Shown here in pieces: positions 60,201-64,000 of a stretch of DNA of 64,000 nt. The position numbers and the translations under genes are program-made. Location of the stretch: NCBI RefSeq assembly GCF_032878955.1, contig NZ_CP043839.1, positions 620,001 through 684,000 of the forward strand. Reading direction: 5' to 3'. The DNA is from Butyricimonas paravirosa (GTDB lineage Bacteria > Bacteroidota > Bacteroidia > Bacteroidales > Marinifilaceae). The notes below the pieces were generated by a model. That model was given only the letters and a program-made list of their open reading frames with translations. It was not told the origin of the DNA and did not search any database. How positions within the stretch are numbered: the first letter of the stretch is position 1; each line of letters starts with the position of its first letter.

Positions 60201-62105
60201 TTATTTATTATCCCCGTATTCCAGCATCTGTGCCAGAAAATCTGTCGGGTATTCTATTTTCACATCAACCACTTTTCCCTCTTCCTCCACCAATCTATAT
60301 TTCGGATTAACAAACCCGGCATATGGGGCCACGTTCAGTTTTTGATAACGTTCCAGCACTTCCTGATGCAACACGGGATCAATCCGTACCCCGTAATTCT
60401 CGATCAAATTCCTAGCCCCCTCGAAATCACCTTCCGACTTCACCCGTTGCACCTCGGCCAATAATCTCCCGAACAGTTTCCGCAAAGCCTCGTAATCCCG
60501 GATCGTGAAATACGTCTTTCCATCCCGACTTACCCGCTCGATCACGTTATCCGCTTTGCCTTTTTCGTAAACCCAAGAGGCTATTAACTGGCGATTACGC
60601 ATGTGCGACTCTTCCAAATTATTTCCGAACTTCACCCGGGTCAACTGAACCACCAAACCGTTGCGGATATAATTGCAATATTCGCTCTTTGCCACCTCCA
60701 ACGAGGGAATTACCCCCAACTCCACCAGTTTCGGGTCCATCACGTAATACAATGCGAACAAGTCCGCACGAGCCTCTTCTATCGTGGAATAATAATTTTT
60801 CAACGCCTCCTGTCCCACGCCCGGTAGCATCTTTCCGGAACCATGTCCCAGACATTCATGCAAATCTGTATGCACGTTTCCCCCGACATACCCGTACGTT
60901 CTCACCAATTCCTTTTCCTCGTCCGAATAGGCAAACTCGTCCAGTACCCCGGAATTCAGTGAAGCCCGGTCGTACGCGTACGTGATATTATCCAGTGTTA
61001 CCGACTTACTGCCATAACGTTCCCGAATCCATTCGGCATTCGGCAAATTAATCCCAATCGGAGTTGCCGGATGGCAATCCCCACCCAGCATGGCAGCCTG
61101 TACCACTCTCGCCGTAATACCCACCACCTCACTCTTCTTGAAACGCTCATCAATCGGTGCATTCCGTTCAAACCACATAGCATTATCCGCCAATTTACGT
61201 GTACGCTTGCAGGCCTCTTCGTCCATAATCTGAACCACGGATTCCCAGCTGGCCTTATATGCTAACGGATCTCCATACACTTCAATAAAACCGTTGATAA
61301 AATCTATCGGGGCTGCCACCTCTTTCACCCATTCAATAGAGTAACGGTCAAACAAGGATAAATCACCCGTCTCGTAATACTGGATCAATAACTCGATCAC
61401 CTCTTTCTGATGCTCGTTACAAGCATATTCCGCGGCCTTCTTCAAATATTCCACAATACGGCGAATCTCTTTCCCGTATTTTCCCCCGGCAAACCAAACC
61501 TGCTCTTGCAACTGACCTTTTTCATCACGTACCAACGTAGAATTTAATCCCCAAGAAAGCAACGCATTCTCTTTTTTCTTCTCCCCGTAGAATTTCTCCA
61601 CCTCTTCTTGTGTCACCCCCTCGTAATAATGATTGGCAGACGCCTGCACCAGATCCTTCCCCTCGTCCAGTACCACCCGCTTCGCCATATATTTCGGATC
61701 AAAAATAACACGTTCCACTTCCTCGTACAACTGTTCCGCTCCCACTTCCCGAAGAAGTGACTTAAAATATTCGGGAGTAAAGGAAGGGGTAAACTTTTCC
61801 ATCGAGTAATGATGATGTACCCCGTTAGCAAAAAACACTTTTTTAGCGTACACCAAAAAAGCCTGAAACTCTTCCGTCTCCCGGCTTCCTTGATATGCCC
61901 GAAGAATACTTTCCAATGCCTCCCGGACCCGAAGATTGTATTTATTATTCTGATCCCAGAGAATATCTCTCCCGGCCAAAGCCGCCTGGCTCAAGTAATA
62001 AACAAATAACTTTTCCCGCAAGGACAATCCCTCAAAAGCGGGGACATCGTAACGCAATATCTTTATATCGTCAAACTGTTCCAATAAATACACTTGTTCT
62101 TTCAT
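60201..62105 (-). CDS. Dipeptidyl peptidase III (M49), cytoplasmic form
   Basis: 634 residues. Zinc motif HECLGHGSGK (His416, Glu417, His421) and the second-ligand motif EEARADLF (Glu443/444) define family M49. The start ATG (62105) gives no signal peptide, unlike many Bacteroides DPP III enzymes, and the protein is somewhat shorter. It removes dipeptides from the N-terminus of oligopeptides. Its first bases overlap the zinc-ribbon gene upstream in ATGA, and the antiporter gene begins 2 bp after its stop. Confidence 0.94.
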   Translation of the reverse strand: MKEQVYLLEQFDDIKILRYDVPAFEGLSLREKLFVYYLSQAALAGRDILWDQNNKYNLRVREALESILRAYQGSRETEEFQAFLVYAKKVFFANGVHHHYSMEKFTPSFTPEYFKSLLREVGAEQLYEEVERVIFDPKYMAKRVVLDEGKDLVQASANHYYEGVTQEEVEKFYGEKKKENALLSWGLNSTLVRDEKGQLQEQVWFAGGKYGKEIRRIVEYLKKAAEYACNEHQKEVIELLIQYYETGDLSLFDRYSIEWVKEVAAPIDFINGFIEVYGDPLAYKASWESVVQIMDEEACKRTRKLADNAMWFERNAPIDERFKKSEVVGITARVVQAAMLGGDCHPATPIGINLPNAEWIRERYGSKSVTLDNITYAYDRASLNSGVLDEFAYSDEEKELVRTYGYVGGNVHTDLHECLGHGSGKMLPGVGQEALKNYYSTIEEARADLFALYYVMDPKLVELGVIPSLEVAKSEYCNYIRNGLVVQLTRVKFGNNLEESHMRNRQLIASWVYEKGKADNVIERVSRDGKTYFTIRDYEALRKLFGRLLAEVQRVKSEGDFEGARNLIENYGVRIDPVLHQEVLERYQKLNVAPYAGFVNPKYRLVEEEGKVVDVKIEYPTDFLAQMLEYGDNK

Positions 62106-62959
62106 TCTGCACCTCCTGTTTCTGATGTTCCATGTCCGCTGATTTTCAACGAATCATATATTCGACGCACAACACCTCTGGCCGTGTCATCTCCTTTCTT
62201 ATTACTCGAAATAAATTGATAAAGTTTCAATCCGGTCGTGTATAAAGTAATCTTAAATTCATATTCCGTCCCTCTTTGTACGTATGTTCCCTGCATAACG
62301 ACCCCGCTCAAATCACCCTCCTCCACGTAAGCAATATCATTTTTCAGATCGAACACTCCCGGCTGACTCTTCAACTGATTCAATCCCCCGTTTACAGCCC
62401 CCTCCAAATCAACCTGCCCGACTTCGGGCGTGTACTCGGTATATAAATACATAAACTCCAAACCGTTCCCTTTATAACTAAAAGTTTGCATCTCTTTAAT
62501 CAAAGGACGCACTTCTTCCGGCAACTTATTGATCATGGACCCCGCAGACTTCATCGCCTTGGGCGTGGCAAGGGACACCCCTCCCGCGTATGTTCCCGTG
62601 TGCCATTGCTGCTCCAACACCGGGGTAGCATCATCTCCATACAACTCGTCATAACTATTCTTCATCCCGTTTATGACAAGCGCTACCATCAATATGACCA
62701 GTACTCCCCCGATGCACCCGGCAATCAAACCTTTCTTATTCCCTTTCTTCCCGGTCGGTTTCATCATATTTCCCTTCTTCACCTGTTCTTCCGTCAAACA
62801 AACCTCTCGCTGGAAATCCTCGAATGACTTCTCCGGATGTTTCACCTTCCAATCCTTATAATTATCTTCCAGTTTCCGGTTACACAAACCACATACCACC
62901 AAGTACTCGGACTTCACCTCGTTCAGGTGATTACAATGTTTACATTTCAAATAATACAT
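62102..62959 (-). CDS. Zinc-ribbon membrane protein
   Basis: 285 residues. An N-terminal zinc ribbon has two CxxC knuckles (CKHCNHLNEV and VVCGLCNRKL). A basic linker leads to one membrane helix at about 76-100 (GLIAGCIGGVLVILMVALVI), and the C-terminal 180 residues are a periplasmic alpha/beta part (YAGGVSLATPKAMKSAGSMI, YTTGLKLYQFISSN). No enzymatic motif is seen. It is translationally coupled to DPP III downstream and lies 3 bp after trmH. Function unknown. Confidence 0.8.
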   Translation of the reverse strand: MYYLKCKHCNHLNEVKSEYLVVCGLCNRKLEDNYKDWKVKHPEKSFEDFQREVCLTEEQVKKGNMMKPTGKKGNKKGLIAGCIGGVLVILMVALVINGMKNSYDELYGDDATPVLEQQWHTGTYAGGVSLATPKAMKSAGSMINKLPEEVRPLIKEMQTFSYKGNGLEFMYLYTEYTPEVGQVDLEGAVNGGLNQLKSQPGVFDLKNDIAYVEEGDLSGVVMQGTYVQRGTEYEFKITLYTTGLKLYQFISSNKKGDDTARGVVRRIYDSLKISGHGTSETGGAE

Positions 62960-62962
62960 CTC

Positions 62963-63637
62963 TCACTCGTTATGATTAAACCTTTCCAATATCTGAGCCG
63001 AAGCCTTAATCGAACGCTTGTACCAAGCAAATAACACTTCGTAACGTTCCTCCTCCGGTAAATGCCAGTCTATATCTGTTTGTCGCAAACGCTGTACCAC
63101 GCTATACATCAGTAAAGCGGCACACACGCTCACGTTATAACTCTCCGTAAAACCATACATGGGTACTTTCACGAACTCGTCGGCCCTCGACAACACGTCA
63201 TCCGACAATCCTGTCAGCTCCGTTCCCATGAAAAAAGCCATCTTCCCCTTGTAGAGGTCAATATCATCAATAAAAGTATCTCGTTCATGCGGGGTTGTCG
63301 CCACGATCCGGTATCCCTGTGATTTCAACATCTCAATCGTCTCCACCGTGTTATTCTCTCTCTTCCGATGCCGATGAACGGTCAGCCAGTCGGCAGCTCC
63401 CATCGAAATCTCGGAATTATCCGTGAAAGAATTCATATTTTCAATCACATGAACGTTCTGAATCCCGAAACAATCGCACGAACGCAACACGGCGCTACAA
63501 TTATGTTGCTGGTAAAAATCCTCAAGTACCATCGTGACATAACTCGTTCGTTCCGCAATTAACCGACGAAACAAATCATTCTTATAATCCGTCACAAACT
63601 CACTCAGATACTCAACCTGCTCTCTTACAGTATGCAT
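62963..63637 (-). CDS. trmH: tRNA (guanosine(18)-2'-O)-methyltransferase TrmH
   Basis: 224 residues of the SPOUT class. The three motifs are NCSAVLRSCDCFGIQNVHVI, the SAM-binding knot FFMGTELTGLSDDVLSRAD, and VPMYGFTESYNVSVCAALLM. The N-terminal EQVEYLSEFVTDYKNDLFRR and RTSYVTMVLEDFYQQHN agree with the Gm18 enzyme TrmH rather than the 23S rRNA G2251 enzyme, and no extra N-terminal RNA-binding domain is present. First gene of a four-gene run (trmH, zinc-ribbon protein, DPP III, antiporter). Confidence 0.9.
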   Translation of the reverse strand: MHTVREQVEYLSEFVTDYKNDLFRRLIAERTSYVTMVLEDFYQQHNCSAVLRSCDCFGIQNVHVIENMNSFTDNSEISMGAADWLTVHRHRKRENNTVETIEMLKSQGYRIVATTPHERDTFIDDIDLYKGKMAFFMGTELTGLSDDVLSRADEFVKVPMYGFTESYNVSVCAALLMYSVVQRLRQTDIDWHLPEEERYEVLFAWYKRSIKASAQILERFNHNE

Positions 63638-63682
63638 AATGCTATTTTAAGGTGACTTCGTCACGTTAAAAGTTACAAGTTC

Positions 63683-63744
63683 ACAAGTTGCAGGTTACAA
63701 GTTCATTTCGCTCCGGTTTTCACAACCTGTAACTTGCAACTTGT
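63683..63744. repeat. Palindromic intergenic repeat
   Basis: A 21-bp arm starting ACAAGTTGCAGGTTACAAG (63683-63703) pairs with 63724-63744 with two transition mismatches. A fragment of the same family is at 21521-21535. A further hairpin GTTCATCA/TGATGAAC follows at 63742-63771. Confidence 0.6.
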
Positions 63745-63772
63745 TCATCACCAAATCAATTTGATGATGAAC

Positions 63773-63803
63773 AAAAAAAGGGTGTCTCAAAACACCCCCT
63801 TTT
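63773..63803 (-). terminator. Terminator of the HU gene
   Basis: GGGTGT and ACACCC form a stem with A7 on one side and TTTT on the other, 19 bp past the HU stop on the minus strand. Confidence 0.8.
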
Positions 63804-63821
63804 AAATCTCTTAAATGGTAA

Positions 63822-64000
63822 TTATAGTTGGCCTTCTAATTCAGCACCAGCTTTAAATCTCACCACCTTCTTAGCCGGAATTTGGATTGTTTTCCCGGTT
63901 TGCGGATTTCTACCTGCTCTTGCACTTCTTTCAGATACAGAGAAAGATCCGAAACCAACCAATGCTACTTTTTCATCTTTTTTCAAAGATTCTCCGATCG
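63822..64000 (-). CDS. HU/IHF-family DNA-binding protein, 5' part outside window
   Basis: The last 58 codons are visible, read from the right edge to the TAA at 63822-63824. The characteristic sequence VALVGFGSFSVSERSARAGR followed by NPQTGKTIQIPAKKVVRFKAG is the beta-arm of HU with the DNA-intercalating Pro in RNPQTGK. HU is an abundant nucleoid protein that bends DNA. The start codon lies beyond the window. Confidence 0.97.
   Translation of the reverse strand, partial: IGESLKKDEKVALVGFGSFSVSERSARAGRNPQTGKTIQIPAKKVVRFKAGAELEGQL

Noticed and set aside
1..64000. CRISPR array, rRNA operon or type IV secretion genes
   Set aside because: No regularly spaced direct repeats with unique spacers, no rRNA sequence, and no Tra/VirB-type genes were seen.

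Overview
The window is chromosomal DNA of a Bacteroidota bacterium, most likely Bacteroidales and plausibly Odoribacteraceae such as Butyricimonas (family is inference). The evidence is two SusC/SusD outer-membrane loci driven by ECF sigma factor/FecR anti-sigma pairs, promoters of the TTTG...TAnnTTTG type with few Shine-Dalgarno sites, a tRNA-Phe-integrated element with a Bacteroides-type tyrosine integrase and Mob genes, and HU, DPP III and Lnb-like proteins typical of the phylum.

Layout. 1-11.4 kb: a Sus-like locus on the minus strand (sigma factor, FecR, SusC, SusD, lipoprotein, partial zinc metalloprotease), interrupted between sigma factor and FecR by two opposite-strand DUF6266-like genes. 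11.5-14.3 kb: small genes including an autoregulated XRE repressor/membrane protein pair, a TPR-DUF4261 protein and an Imm17-like membrane protein. 14.4-18.3 kb: an OmpR-type two-component system followed by two PepSY-like lipoproteins; the same 11-bp direct repeats lie in front of the regulator and of the first lipoprotein. 18.5-23.6 kb: transglutaminase-like lipoprotein, DHOD-like flavoprotein, YggS-type PLP protein, truA and an Lnb-like protein. 23.6-34.5 kb: tRNA-Phe and a roughly 10.8-kb integrative mobilizable element (integrase, excisionase-like HTH proteins, VapE helicase, iteron-like repeats, Toprim primase, candidate oriT, MobC, relaxase, broken rteC, WYL regulator and peptidase E cargo), bounded by repeats of the tRNA 3' end. 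A frameshifted integrase relic sits just outside attR.

38.0-42.5 kb is the most interesting part: a divergently transcribed WYL regulator, a TROVE/vWA (Ro60/Rsr) protein, a 450-base non-coding interval with three repeats of a 20-nt core each followed by a tRNA-like T arm, and the RNA ligase RtcB. I read this as an RNA-repair locus with a tandem array of tRNA-mimicking Y RNAs; the arrangement is directly visible, the function is inferred from the families.

42.5-64 kb: ung, a GNAT acetyltransferase, a second Sus-like locus (44.1-53.6 kb) that again has an opposite-strand gene, here a DUF4143 ATPase, between sigma factor and FecR, a MITE-like inverted-repeat element, a third PepSY-like lipoprotein, an MFS transporter, a LuxR-type regulator with degenerate receiver overlapping a hemerythrin-like protein, then a cation/proton antiporter, DPP III, a zinc-ribbon membrane protein, TrmH and the partial end of an HU gene.
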